Origin: Roseiflexus sp. RS-1
GTDB taxonomy: Bacteria > Chloroflexota > Chloroflexia > Chloroflexales > Roseiflexaceae
Direction of reading: 5' to 3'
Length of the DNA stretch: 64,000 nt
Assembly: GCF_000016665.1 (NCBI RefSeq)
Contig: NC_009523.1
Span: 1-64,000 of the forward strand
In this document: positions 33,506-42,594 of the stretch, in pieces
How the letters are laid out: the number at the start of each line of letters is the position of its first letter
How positions within the stretch are numbered: position 1 is the first letter of the stretch
Notes under the pieces: model-generated
Seen by the model: only the letters and a program-made list of their open reading frames with translations
Databases searched by the model: none
Told to the model about the DNA's origin: nothing
Position numbers and translations under genes: made by a program

Positions 33506-34603
33506 TTAGTAGCGCATTGGTCCATATTTTTTCATGATTCGGTATTCTTCGAGCGTCAGACGGATCTGCGCGTTCAACTCGCGCGCCAGACCGCGCCCGA
33601 AACGACTCTGCACCGCTTTGACGATCTCCGGCAAGGCTTCCGTCCAGGCATCGGCGCCTTCGTGGTCATCGGGGCGCGGCAACGTCTCCCAGGCCTGCCC
33701 GGCGCGATCATCACCCAGGACATCGCGGAGAATGCTGTACAACTCATCGGCGAGTCGCTCGAACCGTCGTCGCACCGCCACAACGGTAATATCGTCATCC
33801 TGACCGGCGTCGCTCCAGGCGCGCAGTTCGTGCAGCAACCGTGCAACCAGGGCACGCGGCTTCAGGGTTGCGCTTTCGATCAACAGTCGCTCCAACCGCT
33901 CGTACCCGAAGTATTCGCCCCTGCTATTTGTCGCCTCGACCACGCCATCGGTGTACATCATCACCGTGGCGCCCGGTTCGATATCGGCGCATATCTCTTC
34001 GTAATCAACATCGTCATCGACGCCAAGCGGCAATCCTGAGAGTTCCAGTTCGCTGACGCGCCCGTTGAGCAGCAGCGGATAATGATGCCCGGCATTCGCC
34101 ACCTGCACAATACCGTGGCGCAGATCGAGCACGGCATACAGCATGGTGATCATGCCCTGTGGAATGTCGGCGATGATCCCGCGATTAACGTCCGCAAGCG
34201 TCGGACCGGGTGTTGCGCCGCGCCGGGCGGCATAGCGAAACACGGTACGCGCGACGGCCATACGGAGGGCTGCTGGCAACCCTTTTCCTGAAACATCGCC
34301 GATCATGATCCCGTGGCGTTCCTCACCGAGCGGCAAAAAATCGTACAGGTCGCCTCCCAGATCGCGCGCTGGCAGCGAAATGGCGTGAATTTCCCATCCT
34401 GGCAGGCGTGGCACCGCTTCGAGCAGTAACCCTTGTTGAATATCACGCGCCAGGAGCAGTTCGTGCTCGATTTCCGCCTGACGACGCGCTTCCTCCGGGG
34501 TGAGCCGCGGCTGTGCAGGTCGCTCCCTGCGGCGCAGTCGACCGGTCGCTGCGTGACTGAGCAGCGTGAAGCGGTGAAAAGGTCGTTTGCGTTGACTTCG
34601 CAT
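33506..34603 (-). CDS. SpoIIE/RsbU-type PP2C phosphatase
   Basis: A 365-residue protein with a short N-terminal coiled coil (EEARRQAEIEHELLLARDIQQGLL, positions about 38-60) and a PPM/PP2C catalytic domain: RDLGGDLYDF, GDVSGKGLPAAL, MYTDGVVEATN and DDDITVVAV supply the metal-binding aspartates. It should dephosphorylate the STAS antagonist encoded two genes downstream. A further ~95-residue helical C-terminal region follows the domain. It lacks an N-terminal PAS/GAF/REC sensor, so its input must come from elsewhere, plausibly the chemosensory proteins of the same operon. The gap to cheR is 6 nt. Confidence 0.92.
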   Translation of the reverse strand: MRSQRKRPFHRFTLLSHAATGRLRRRERPAQPRLTPEEARRQAEIEHELLLARDIQQGLLLEAVPRLPGWEIHAISLPARDLGGDLYDFLPLGEERHGIMIGDVSGKGLPAALRMAVARTVFRYAARRGATPGPTLADVNRGIIADIPQGMITMLYAVLDLRHGIVQVANAGHHYPLLLNGRVSELELSGLPLGVDDDVDYEEICADIEPGATVMMYTDGVVEATNSRGEYFGYERLERLLIESATLKPRALVARLLHELRAWSDAGQDDDITVVAVRRRFERLADELYSILRDVLGDDRAGQAWETLPRPDDHEGADAWTEALPEIVKAVQSRFGRGLARELNAQIRLTLEEYRIMKKYGPMRY

Positions 34604-34609
34604 AGCGTT

Positions 34610-36118
34610 CTATGTCTCGAGCGATGCCAGGTGCTGCTCACACGTGGCGCGCAACCAACCAACCTCAACGCCTTCGAGGAGATCCTCCGCACGGTACGCT
34701 GCCAGTTTGCGCAGCGCGCTGCGAAATTCACGGGCAGCCAGTTCCTTCTTTCCCGCCTGACGGTATGCCATCGCCAGATGGTAGGAAACCAGCGCGGCGT
34801 CAGGATTCAGGTAGCGCGCCCGTTCGAGCGACTGAATGGCGTCGTGCCACTGACCCTGCCGCACATACATGGTTCCAAGCAAAAGGTAGGCATCGTCGCG
34901 CAATGCATCGATTTCGAGAGCACGGCGTACCTCCGCAATCGCCAGATCGAGTTCGCCACGGTTAGCGTGCACCCGCGCCACCAGCGTCAGCGCACGCGGC
35001 GCCAGCGATGAGTTGGGAGGAATGGTGCGCAAGACCTCCATTGCATCATCGAGCCTGCCAGCGTCGAGCAATGCCTGCGCCCGATCAAGATGATCGGCGT
35101 CGGCATTGGATGAGGTTGGTTTGGGCGTGATCGGCGCAATCGGAGACCGTCGTCCGTGCGAAGCGGTGCGCGGCGTGGCAGTGACCGGTGTCAGGCGCTG
35201 CGGCGCCTCCGCCGTTGTCGCCGGTTGACGCGACTCAGTGCGGCGCTGCAACGGCGAGGGCGGACGTTCAACCTTCTGGTAGACATACGCGCCCGACACT
35301 TCACGTGAGCGAAATCCGTCGAAGACATTCCAGAGCGTCTCTGAAAAACCGAGAAACAGCAACCCGTGGGACGGCAGACAGCGATAGAAGCGCTCGATCA
35401 GTGACCGCCGCGTTTCCGGTTGAAAGTAGATCGTCACATTCTGGCAGAAAATGGCATCGACCCGGTATGCCGTTGGTGGAAACGGTTCGAGGAGGTTCAA
35501 CTGCTCGAAGTGCACCAGCGCCCGCACGGCATCCGCGACGAGAAAGCCGTCGCCGCGTTTCACAAAATAGCGACTGAGTAGCGACGGGGCGACGTTGTTA
35601 AGCGAACGACCGCGATAGAATCCGGCGCGCGCTTTTTCGAGCGCCAGATCACTGAGATCTGTCGCCCAGATCTCCACCGGTCGAATCATCGTCGACCCAA
35701 ATGTTTCCAGCGCAGTGATTGCCAGCGAATACGCCTCCTCACCGGTTGCGCACCCGGCGCTCCAGATGCGGATCGGCTCACCGGCGGGCTTGCGACGGTG
35801 CATCTCGAACAGCAGCGTATCGCGCAACGCCTTCATATGCGGAGCATTGCGAAAGAAGCAGGTTTCGTGGTTGACGACCAACTCCGTCAGACGTTGCAAC
35901 TCGTCTCGACCCGCAGGTGCAGTGATGCGACGCTCATACGCTTCGAGCGTTTCTTCCAGCGCTGCCAGGCGTTGCGCCAGACCGGACTCCAGCACCCGTT
36001 GCTGCGCTGTGTCGAGGTAGACGCCGCTGTAATCCGCCAGCAGGTTGCGCAAACGATCAAACGCTTCCTGCGATAGACGCACCGGCGGAGGAAGAAAGAG
36101 ATCGTGCGCTGCGCTCAT
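34610..36118 (-). CDS. cheR: CheR-type chemoreceptor methyltransferase with C-terminal TPRs
   Basis: About 502 residues. The N-terminal CheR domains (1-270) include RLRNLLADYSGVYLD, FFRNAPHMKALRD and the SAM-binding IWSAGCATGEEAYSLA, then FCQNVTIYFQ and LFLGFSETLW. A Ser/Pro/Thr-rich linker follows, then three to four TPRs (LDAGRLDDAMEVL, ANRGELDLAIAEVR, YVRQGQWHDAIQSL). CheR-TPR fusions (CheR2-like) occur in chemosensory systems not linked to flagella. It methylates glutamates of the MCP using SAM. Start ATG 36118 is chosen (MSAAHDLF); extension to 36238 would cross the parS site upstream. Confidence 0.92.
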   Translation of the reverse strand: MSAAHDLFLPPPVRLSQEAFDRLRNLLADYSGVYLDTAQQRVLESGLAQRLAALEETLEAYERRITAPAGRDELQRLTELVVNHETCFFRNAPHMKALRDTLLFEMHRRKPAGEPIRIWSAGCATGEEAYSLAITALETFGSTMIRPVEIWATDLSDLALEKARAGFYRGRSLNNVAPSLLSRYFVKRGDGFLVADAVRALVHFEQLNLLEPFPPTAYRVDAIFCQNVTIYFQPETRRSLIERFYRCLPSHGLLFLGFSETLWNVFDGFRSREVSGAYVYQKVERPPSPLQRRTESRQPATTAEAPQRLTPVTATPRTASHGRRSPIAPITPKPTSSNADADHLDRAQALLDAGRLDDAMEVLRTIPPNSSLAPRALTLVARVHANRGELDLAIAEVRRALEIDALRDDAYLLLGTMYVRQGQWHDAIQSLERARYLNPDAALVSYHLAMAYRQAGKKELAAREFRSALRKLAAYRAEDLLEGVEVGWLRATCEQHLASLET

Positions 36119-36172
36119 ACAAACCGCCTGATCATCGTGACTGAACGTTCCGAAGCCTGTGCAACGTTCCTG

Positions 36173-36188
36173 TGTTTCACGTGAAACA
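36173..36188. promoter_or_regulatory. parS: parS site (ParB binding palindrome), copy 1
   Basis: TGTTTCACGTGAAACA is a perfect 16-bp palindrome matching the universal bacterial parS consensus. It lies in the 187-bp cheB-cheR gap, ~36 kb from oriC, as expected for origin-proximal parS clusters. A second identical site is at 55,495. Confidence 0.93.
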
Positions 36189-36305
36189 CGCTCTCCAGAC
36201 CTTTCGTTCCTGCATCGCTTCTGCCATATGTTGCGCACAGCAGACGCTTGCGACGATCGAGCAGGATGCTCCTTCGCCCTGTTGCGACGCTCAACAATGG
36301 GATCT

Positions 36306-37454
36306 TCAACCGTTCACCTTGAAACCCATACTCGCCACCAGTTCAACCAATCGTGGCGCAATCGCGGTCGGCGGCAATACCTCCCGCACTGCACCAAGCT
36401 GAATGGCTGCACGCGGCATGCCAGAGATCGCGCAACTCGCCTCGTCCTGCGCAATTGTGTAGGCGTTACGACGGTAGAGCGACAACATTCCATACGCCCC
36501 ATCGCGTCCCATGCCGGTCAGCAGCACACCGATCGCGCGCGATCCGTACACATCGGCAATCGCCTGCATGGTAATATCAATCGACGGGCGTTGCATTAGC
36601 AACGGTGCATCGCTCAGGTGGATCGTTCCCTGGTGCGTCACCAGCAGGTTGCGCCGGTCAGGCGCAATCAGCGCTTTCCCCGGTCGCACCGGCGCTCCCT
36701 CCTGCGCAATCTGCACCGGCAGCGTACCGGCGCTCGCCAGCCATTCAGCCATTCCGTCGCTGAACCCTTCTGCAATATGCTGCACAATCAGTACAGCCGC
36801 CGGAAATGATCGCGGCAATCCGGCAATGATCTGATGGATGATCCGTGGACCGCCGGTGCTGGCGCCGATGACGACGACCGGACAGAGCGAAGCGTCGGAC
36901 GCATTGGCCGATGCTGGAATGGACGCTGGCGTGATCGCAGGATGCGGTGGTGCTTCCGGTGGCAGCGCCTGATGGTCGAGCGACGCTGGCGGCGACGGTG
37001 ATCCATCGTTGAGAGCGCGGCGGCGACCGCGCAGATGGGTCACAACCTTGACGCGCGACAGGATTTTGACGCGCCTCACCAGATCGCGCGCGGCGTGTTC
37101 AAGCGCCTGCGGGTCGCTGCCGCGCGGTTTCTCGACCACTTCGAGCGCACCGGCGCCGAGCATCTTGAAGGTGATGTCCACATCATAACTGGCAAGCGAT
37201 GCCGTCAGCACCAGAATCGGCGTGGGACAATACGCCATCAGATGTTCGGTCGTGGCCACCCCATCCATCACCGGCATGCGTACATCCATCGTCACAACAT
37301 CGGGGCGCAACTGCTGCACCAACTCAATCGCCTCACGTCCGTTCGACGCCACGCCGACAACCTGGATGGCAGGATCGCGTTGCAGCATGTCGGTGATGAA
37401 ACGCCGCATCATGGCAGAGTCGTCAACAACGACGACACGGATGGGTCTGGTCAT
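36306..37454 (-). CDS. cheB: Chemotaxis methylesterase/response regulator CheB
   Basis: A 382-residue protein-glutamate methylesterase. The receiver domain has the acidic pair DDS near 11-13, phospho-acceptor Asp57 in TMDVRMPVMDG and the conserved lysine in VVEKPRG. A Pro/Ala-rich linker follows, then the esterase domain with the catalytic serine in GASTGGP, histidine in VQHIAEGFSDGMAEWL and aspartate in TGMGRDGA. It removes methyl groups from the MCP, opposing CheR. It lies between the lone receiver gene and cheR in the same operon. Confidence 0.97.
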   Translation of the reverse strand: MTRPIRVVVVDDSAMMRRFITDMLQRDPAIQVVGVASNGREAIELVQQLRPDVVTMDVRMPVMDGVATTEHLMAYCPTPILVLTASLASYDVDITFKMLGAGALEVVEKPRGSDPQALEHAARDLVRRVKILSRVKVVTHLRGRRRALNDGSPSPPASLDHQALPPEAPPHPAITPASIPASANASDASLCPVVVIGASTGGPRIIHQIIAGLPRSFPAAVLIVQHIAEGFSDGMAEWLASAGTLPVQIAQEGAPVRPGKALIAPDRRNLLVTHQGTIHLSDAPLLMQRPSIDITMQAIADVYGSRAIGVLLTGMGRDGAYGMLSLYRRNAYTIAQDEASCAISGMPRAAIQLGAVREVLPPTAIAPRLVELVASMGFKVNG

Positions 37455-37619
37455 GCGTCAACTCATTTCGTCTCAACGAAAACGACACGCGATAACAGAA
37501 CCTGCGTGCATGCCAGAAAGCCGCCGATTGCTCCGGCGGCGCATCTCTGAAACCCAGGATATGCCACTGGTGTATGCGCTGCACGGCATCCGAACGGTGC
37601 CGCCCCGATACCGCACGTG

Positions 37620-37982
37620 CTAGTCCATCTCCAGGATCATCTTGACCCGATTGGGAAGATTAAGGAGATCAACATCTTTGTTCAGGTAGTCATCGACGCC
37701 TGCCTCGAATGCTGCGTGCTTGTCGTCACTCGAGGTCAGCATAATGATGCGCAGATCATCGAATGCCGGATTATCGCGCAACCGGCGACAGACTTCGTAC
37801 CCGTCAATCCCCGGCATATGGACGTCGAGCACCAGCAGATCCGGCACTTCTTCCTCAATCGCTTTGAGCGCTTCTTCGCCGCTATGCGCCAGTCGCACCT
37901 CGTAGCCGTACATGCCAAGCCGCATCTTGACAATATCGGTGACCAGTTTGCTATCATCGACGACCAGGATCTTTTCCGCCAT
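37620..37982 (-). CDS. Single-domain response regulator (CheY-like)
   Basis: A 120-residue receiver: KILVVDDSK, phospho-acceptor Asp53 in LVLDVHMPGIDGYE, LTSSDD, and the conserved lysine in YLNKDVD. No output domain. ATG 37982 follows GAGG; a longer start at 38033 adds 17 unrelated residues. Between cheA and cheB, it is the likely diffusible output or phosphate sink for CheA. The lysine context NKD differs from the usual KPF/KPI of motility CheY, fitting PilG/PilH-like or non-flagellar regulators. Confidence 0.93.
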   Translation of the reverse strand: MAEKILVVDDSKLVTDIVKMRLGMYGYEVRLAHSGEEALKAIEEEVPDLLVLDVHMPGIDGYEVCRRLRDNPAFDDLRIIMLTSSDDKHAAFEAGVDDYLNKDVDLLNLPNRVKMILEMD

Positions 37983-38052
37983 AGTAAACCTCGTGTCCTT
38001 TCGCGTCGCAACCGGCTTGTCGGGCCCGAGCAACGATAGAAGACAGGAATGA

Positions 38053-40281
38053 TCACATGCCGATCAACTGCTGGATCGTCTCCAGCAGATTGTTCTGGTT
38101 GAATTGACTTTTGACGATATACGCCTGCGCACCGACTTCCAGCCCTCGCCGACGATGCGCCTCCGACGCGAGACTGGTCACGATAATGACCGGCAGGTCG
38201 GTCTTGCCCAGTTCGCTGCGGATGCGACTGGTCAGGGTGAAGCCGTCCACTCGCGGCATTTCGACATCGCTGACGACGAGATCGTAGGTTTCGGCGCGTA
38301 ACCTGTCAAGCGCATCGAGTCCATCGACGGCGGTCGCCACATCGTATCCGGCGGCGCTCAGAATGCTGCGGATCAATTCGCGAGTGGCGAACGAGTCATC
38401 AACAACCAGCAACCGGGCGCGGCGCCGCGCACTTTGATCCTGTGTCGGCGCGATGAGCGCCGTCCCCCGCCCAAGCTGGATGAGCATCGACGGGTTGAGC
38501 AGCAACGCCAGCCTCCCATCGCCGAGCTGCAGTGCGCCGCTATAGCGGCGCTGCTTCTCCAGCAGCGGTCCCAGCGGTTTGATAACTGCTTCGCGTTCAT
38601 CAACCATACGATCAACCAGCAGCGCCATAGGGCGCCGTGCGCCGCCGACCAGCAGCGCTGGTGCGCGCGTTGCAGCGGCAAACGGGTGACCGTTCGCAAT
38701 TCCCAGCAACTCGTCCAGCCGGAGCAGCGGCGTGAGCGTCTGATGATGCTGGAAGACCGCCCGCCCCTCAACGGTGCGGATCTGATTGCGCCGCACCCAT
38801 ACCGTCCCCTGACATCCAGACGCCGGGAAACCGAACAGTTGACCGCCGGCTTCGATCAGCAGCACCCGCGTGGTGATCAGCGTCAGCGGCAAGGAAAGGG
38901 TCACCTTCGTGCCGATGCCGGGTTGCGACTCGACCTGCACTTCGCCGCCGATGTCGGCAAGATTGGTGCGTACCACGTCCATCCCAACGCCCCGTCCGGA
39001 AACATCGGTGATCAGTTTTGCCGTCGAAAACCCGGGCATGAAGATCAACTCCAGCGCCTCCTGATCCGAGAGCGCGGTTGCAGCTTCGCTGCTGATCAAC
39101 CCTTTGCGCACCGCCGTCTCGCGCAACTGTTGCGGATCCATGCCGCGCCCATCGTCGCGCACCGTAATCAGCACTCTGCCGCCATGCGCCTGCGCTGCGA
39201 TCTCGATCACTCCCTGGCGCGGCTTCCCCAACCGCTCCCGTTCATCAACCGGCTCGATGCCATGGTCGATGGCGTTACGGATGAGATGCACCATCGGATC
39301 GGCGAGCGCTTCGATAACCTTGCGATCCAGTTCGGTCGTTTCACCCGCCAGCAACAACGTCGCTTCCTTGCCAAGATCGCGCGCCAGTTCACGCACGGCT
39401 CGCGGAAGGTTGGCGTAGAGAGTGGAAACCGGCGTCAGACGGATCGCCATGACCTCCTGCTCGAGATCGTCGATCAATTGCGCTTTATGGGTATTGTGCT
39501 GTCCGATGCGTTCCAGTTGCATCCGGACGAGCGCGCCGACACGCTCGCCTGCATTGAGTGCGACATTCATTTCGCGATCAAAGAGTTCTCGCTGGGCTGG
39601 CGACAGCCGCATCCGCCGTAATTCCGACTCAAGGGTCAACAGGGCGCGTTGCTGCCGCTCAACAAGCGCTTTCACTTCTTCCAGCGCCTGAAGATGCGCC
39701 TCTTCGATCTGTCTGCCGATCGACAGTTCACCCGCCAGGTTTAGCAACCGATCCAGCCGATCCACCCGCACGCGCACCGTCTGACGCGCCCGTTCGCGCC
39801 CGCCGCGCGGCAGAGATGGCGAGGAACCCTCATCAACCGGCGGGTGTGGTTCAACGAGGGGTGCAACCGGACTTTCGACGGCAGGCGACGGTTGCGGCAA
39901 GCCTCGCCCAAGCCGACTCGTCAGTGCATCAACATCGATTGACGAAGGCTTGCCGTCAATTGCAGCCGCAACCAGTTCCAGGATTGCATCGCTCCCCTTC
40001 AACAGTTCATCGGTCAGAAAACGATCAAGTGAGCGCCGTCCATCACGGACTGCCGCCAGAATGTGTTCGCAGGTGTGCGCCACTTTGCCAACCGCTTCCA
40101 ACCCAAGCATCCGCGCCGAGCCTTTGATCGTGTGCATGGCGCGAAAAATGGCGTCGATCTGCGCACGGCGCGCCTCTCCCTCCAGCCCGTTGTCTTCGAG
40201 CGCCATGAGACCTTCGGTGACAATGCGGATGTTCTCCGCAGTTTCATCACGAAATTGACTGTAGAACGACGCCAGATCCAT
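38053..40281 (-). CDS. cheA: Hybrid chemotaxis kinase CheA with C-terminal receiver
   Basis: A 742-residue histidine kinase. Domains in order: Hpt with His50 in FRAMHTIKGSARML; Pro-rich linker; dimerisation helices (~165-300); GHKL ATPase with N-box HLIRNAIDHG, G1 DDGRGMD and G2 GRGVGMDVV; CheW-like domain (~480-610); receiver with Asp in VVSDVEMPRVDG. No separate CheY/B-binding P2 domain is evident. CheA-REC hybrids (PilL/FrzE/ChpA-like) are common in systems controlling twitching or gliding. The operon has no flagellar genes. The receiver may be a phosphate sink. Confidence 0.96.
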   Translation of the reverse strand: MDLASFYSQFRDETAENIRIVTEGLMALEDNGLEGEARRAQIDAIFRAMHTIKGSARMLGLEAVGKVAHTCEHILAAVRDGRRSLDRFLTDELLKGSDAILELVAAAIDGKPSSIDVDALTSRLGRGLPQPSPAVESPVAPLVEPHPPVDEGSSPSLPRGGRERARQTVRVRVDRLDRLLNLAGELSIGRQIEEAHLQALEEVKALVERQQRALLTLESELRRMRLSPAQRELFDREMNVALNAGERVGALVRMQLERIGQHNTHKAQLIDDLEQEVMAIRLTPVSTLYANLPRAVRELARDLGKEATLLLAGETTELDRKVIEALADPMVHLIRNAIDHGIEPVDERERLGKPRQGVIEIAAQAHGGRVLITVRDDGRGMDPQQLRETAVRKGLISSEAATALSDQEALELIFMPGFSTAKLITDVSGRGVGMDVVRTNLADIGGEVQVESQPGIGTKVTLSLPLTLITTRVLLIEAGGQLFGFPASGCQGTVWVRRNQIRTVEGRAVFQHHQTLTPLLRLDELLGIANGHPFAAATRAPALLVGGARRPMALLVDRMVDEREAVIKPLGPLLEKQRRYSGALQLGDGRLALLLNPSMLIQLGRGTALIAPTQDQSARRRARLLVVDDSFATRELIRSILSAAGYDVATAVDGLDALDRLRAETYDLVVSDVEMPRVDGFTLTSRIRSELGKTDLPVIIVTSLASEAHRRRGLEVGAQAYIVKSQFNQNNLLETIQQLIGM

Positions 40282-40341
40282 AGATGTGAAGCATACCGTT
40301 GGAGTTCATCCGATGTCCCGACCAGACATTCGCATCCCGAC

Positions 40342-41859
40342 TCAGGCCACCCGACCCGCGCCATCCTGTGAAAGTCCATGCAGCCGATTGGCAATCGCAG
40401 TCAGACGTTGGGCAGCGTCCTGCACCTGACGCGCACCGGCAGCGGTGCGACGCGCCACGTCGGCGATCTCGCGCATGGTTTCCACCACCTGCTCACTGGC
40501 GCTCTGCTGTTGTGCAGTCGCCAGATTGATCTCGGCGCTGCTCTGGGCAGTGCGCTCCGCCGCCATCACAATCACGTCCATCACCTGACCGGCGCTGTGC
40601 GCCAGTTCGACGCCGGCAGCCACTTCTTTGCCGCCTTCCTCCGCCGCCAGCACGGCAGCGTTGGTGGCCTGCTGGATTTCAGCGATCACGCCCTTGACCT
40701 CTTTGGCAGCAACCAGTGCGCGGTTCGCCAGACTTTTGACTTCCGCGGCGACCACGGCGAACCGGCGACCATGCTCACCTGCGCCGGCGGCTTCGATGGC
40801 GGCGTTGAGCGCAAGCAGATGGGTCTCGTCCGAAAGATCGTTGATCAGGTCGATGATTTCGCCGATCTGCTGCGACCGCTCGCCGAGATTCAGCACCCGC
40901 GCCGATACATCCTGCATGCGGCTGCGGATGCGATCCATCGCCTGAATACTTTTATCAACGGCTTCCTGCCCCTCGCTCAGGTTTTCGAGCGTCTGCCGCG
41001 CCGCTTCCGCCACCTGCTCGGCGGCGATGGCGATCTGGCGCGCTGTTGAACCCAATTCTTCAATTGTCGTGCTCACCTGCGATACGGCGCTTGCCTGCTC
41101 GGAAGCCCCGCTCGCCTGTTCGTGCGAGGCGCGCAGCAGTTCAGTCGCGGCTGCCGAGAGTTCGCTTCCCAGTTCGACCTGCTGGATGTTTTTTTCGATC
41201 AGACGCTGGTTGGTTTCATACAACTCTTCCGACTGCGCACGGGTCTGCTCCAGGAAGCGCGTGGTGCTGGTCGACCAGAGCGATGCAACATAGGTGAGCA
41301 ATCCACCGACGCTGGCGAAGAAGATGACGAATGCCACAGTACGCGGCAATCCGGGAACATCGTTCTGTGGTTGCACCACGCCGACGGTTTCGGCAACGGC
41401 GAGAAGCAGGTAGGCAAGCAATGCGACGCCGAACAGGCGAGGACTTTCCGCAGCGCGTCCAAATAGCCCGGCCACGACCACCGGAAACAGAAACGCTATC
41501 CCGGCAGGACCTGTGACTCCGCCACCCAGGTAGATCATGCCGATAACATAGAAGAGTGAACCGTACAAGAAAATATTTGACGCGACTGTCGCCGTGCTGA
41601 GACGCAACGCGCCAAGCGTGCCACCCACGATCACGGCGATCATCGCAATGACCCCGGCTGCTGCACCGACAGCCTGCAGCGGCATAATGCCGACCAGGGC
41701 GAGAACGATGAACAGTATGCTGCCGACACCGGCAACTCCGCCAAACACCATCGTCAGATGGGTCAGTACTCTGGCTCGTTCCTCGTCGTGACTCTGCGGA
41801 TTGGTGATAACGCTTGCAAAGATTTTATGATTCGATGCCTGTTCCATAACGCTGCTCAC
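40342..41859 (-). CDS. Methyl-accepting chemotaxis protein with integral-membrane sensor
   Basis: A 505-residue chemoreceptor. The N-terminal ~190 residues contain about six membrane spans and no sizeable periplasmic ligand domain, so it probably senses within the membrane or its potential. The cytoplasmic part begins with a coiled coil (no HAMP recognised) and has a divergent MCP hairpin tip: IIDLINDLSDETHLLALNAA then EAAGAGEHGRRFAVVAAEV (quoted in pieces). The GTG start at 41859 overlaps the CheW-like stop (GTGA); ATG 41847 is an alternative. It is the only receptor in the cluster. Confidence 0.94.
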   Translation of the reverse strand: MSSVMEQASNHKIFASVITNPQSHDEERARVLTHLTMVFGGVAGVGSILFIVLALVGIMPLQAVGAAAGVIAMIAVIVGGTLGALRLSTATVASNIFLYGSLFYVIGMIYLGGGVTGPAGIAFLFPVVVAGLFGRAAESPRLFGVALLAYLLLAVAETVGVVQPQNDVPGLPRTVAFVIFFASVGGLLTYVASLWSTSTTRFLEQTRAQSEELYETNQRLIEKNIQQVELGSELSAAATELLRASHEQASGASEQASAVSQVSTTIEELGSTARQIAIAAEQVAEAARQTLENLSEGQEAVDKSIQAMDRIRSRMQDVSARVLNLGERSQQIGEIIDLINDLSDETHLLALNAAIEAAGAGEHGRRFAVVAAEVKSLANRALVAAKEVKGVIAEIQQATNAAVLAAEEGGKEVAAGVELAHSAGQVMDVIVMAAERTAQSSAEINLATAQQQSASEQVVETMREIADVARRTAAGARQVQDAAQRLTAIANRLHGLSQDGAGRVA

Positions 41860-42272
41860 TTCTGTTCCGAAGCGTGTGTTCGCTGTAACAAAATGCTGCG
41901 TGCAATCGCCCGCACATCGAGTTGCACGACAGGCTGGTCATTGATCAGCAGGACGCCGGTCGTCCAGGGTTCACGCAACCGCTCGCGCAACAACGGCGGC
42001 AGCGGTTGAACGTCCGCATATTCGACAATCGTATCCACGGCATCGACCAGCAACGCAATGTTGCGCCGTCGCAAGGGAATGATCAATGCGTGCCGCCGCT
42101 GTACCGTGCTGACATCGGCTGGATCGATCAGCGGTCCCAATTCCACAGCGATCACAGAAGGATCGGCGTCTTCCCGCCTCCCGTCGTCGCCTCGCGTCAT
42201 AGCGCGCAGGGTCGCCACATCTTCCCGCCGCACAATATAGCGATGCTGCGCTGTTCGGATGATGAGTAACAT
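41856..42272 (-). CDS. CheW-like domain protein (short)
   Basis: A 138-residue CheW-like coupling protein: LIIRTAQHRYIVRREDVATLR at the N-terminus (in pieces), DPADVSTVQRRHALIIPLRRRNIALLVDAVD in the core, and DQPVVQLDVRAI near the end. It is shorter and more divergent than the CheW at 42,595 and lacks the typical RG-VVPVIDLR block in clear form. ATG 42272 is the first sensible start: upstream are heptanucleotide repeats. It is coupled to the MCP gene by a 4-nt overlap. Confidence 0.82.
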   Translation of the reverse strand: MLLIIRTAQHRYIVRREDVATLRAMTRGDDGRREDADPSVIAVELGPLIDPADVSTVQRRHALIIPLRRRNIALLVDAVDTIVEYADVQPLPPLLRERLREPWTTGVLLINDQPVVQLDVRAIARSILLQRTHASEQK

Positions 42273-42291
42273 TTCGAGAACCGAGAACCGA

Positions 42292-42429
42292 GGTAACTGC
42301 TCAGGCGTGCGGTTGAAACCGCGCCTGAGAGGACGCTTCGCGCCGGGCGACCGCCTATGCGGTCGCCGTGGCAGCGTCCACGCAGGTGGACGCCCGGCGA
42401 AAAGTCTTCCAGAGGCGATTTCAATCGCT
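42292..42429. repeat. Hairpin-rich element inside a heptanucleotide array
   Basis: Two GAACCGA units (42,278-42,291) precede and a 17-unit array (from 42,430) follows this 138-bp segment, which has nested hairpins: CTCAGGCG/CGCCTGAG with an inner GCGG-TTGAAA-CCGC, then GGCGACCGC/GCGGTCGCC. The arrangement looks like an element inserted into an older array. Confidence 0.55.
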
Positions 42430-42556
42430 GAACTGAGTAACCGAGAACCAAGAACCAAGAACCAGGAACCGAGAACCGAGAACCGAGAACCAGGAACCAG
42501 GAACCGAGAACCAGGAACCAAGAACCAGGAACCAGGAACCAGGAACTGAGAACTGA
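42430..42556. repeat. Heptanucleotide array GAACCRR between the two cheW-like genes
   Basis: About 17 units (GAACCAA, GAACCAG, GAACCGA, GAACTGA) in 7-bp register from 42,445, with one 8-bp unit near the start. It belongs to the same family as the array at 30,230 and fills the rest of the 322-bp gap 42,273-42,594. Confidence 0.88.
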
Positions 42557-42594
42557 GCGTGGAATATTCACCTTCAACAACCACATGTTCGCCC

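Noticed and set aside
35300-35315. Third parS-like sequence (TTCACGTGAGCGAAAT)
   Set aside because: Only the central CACGTGA matches; the outer arms do not, and it lies inside cheR.
38434-39621. 395-codon plus-strand frame opposite cheA
   Set aside because: Antisense shadow; His/Gln/Arg-rich translation typical of reversed high-GC coding sequence.
42297-42330. CRISPR-repeat-like GTTGAAACCGC sequence
   Set aside because: Occurs once in a nested hairpin; no regular repeat-spacer pattern.
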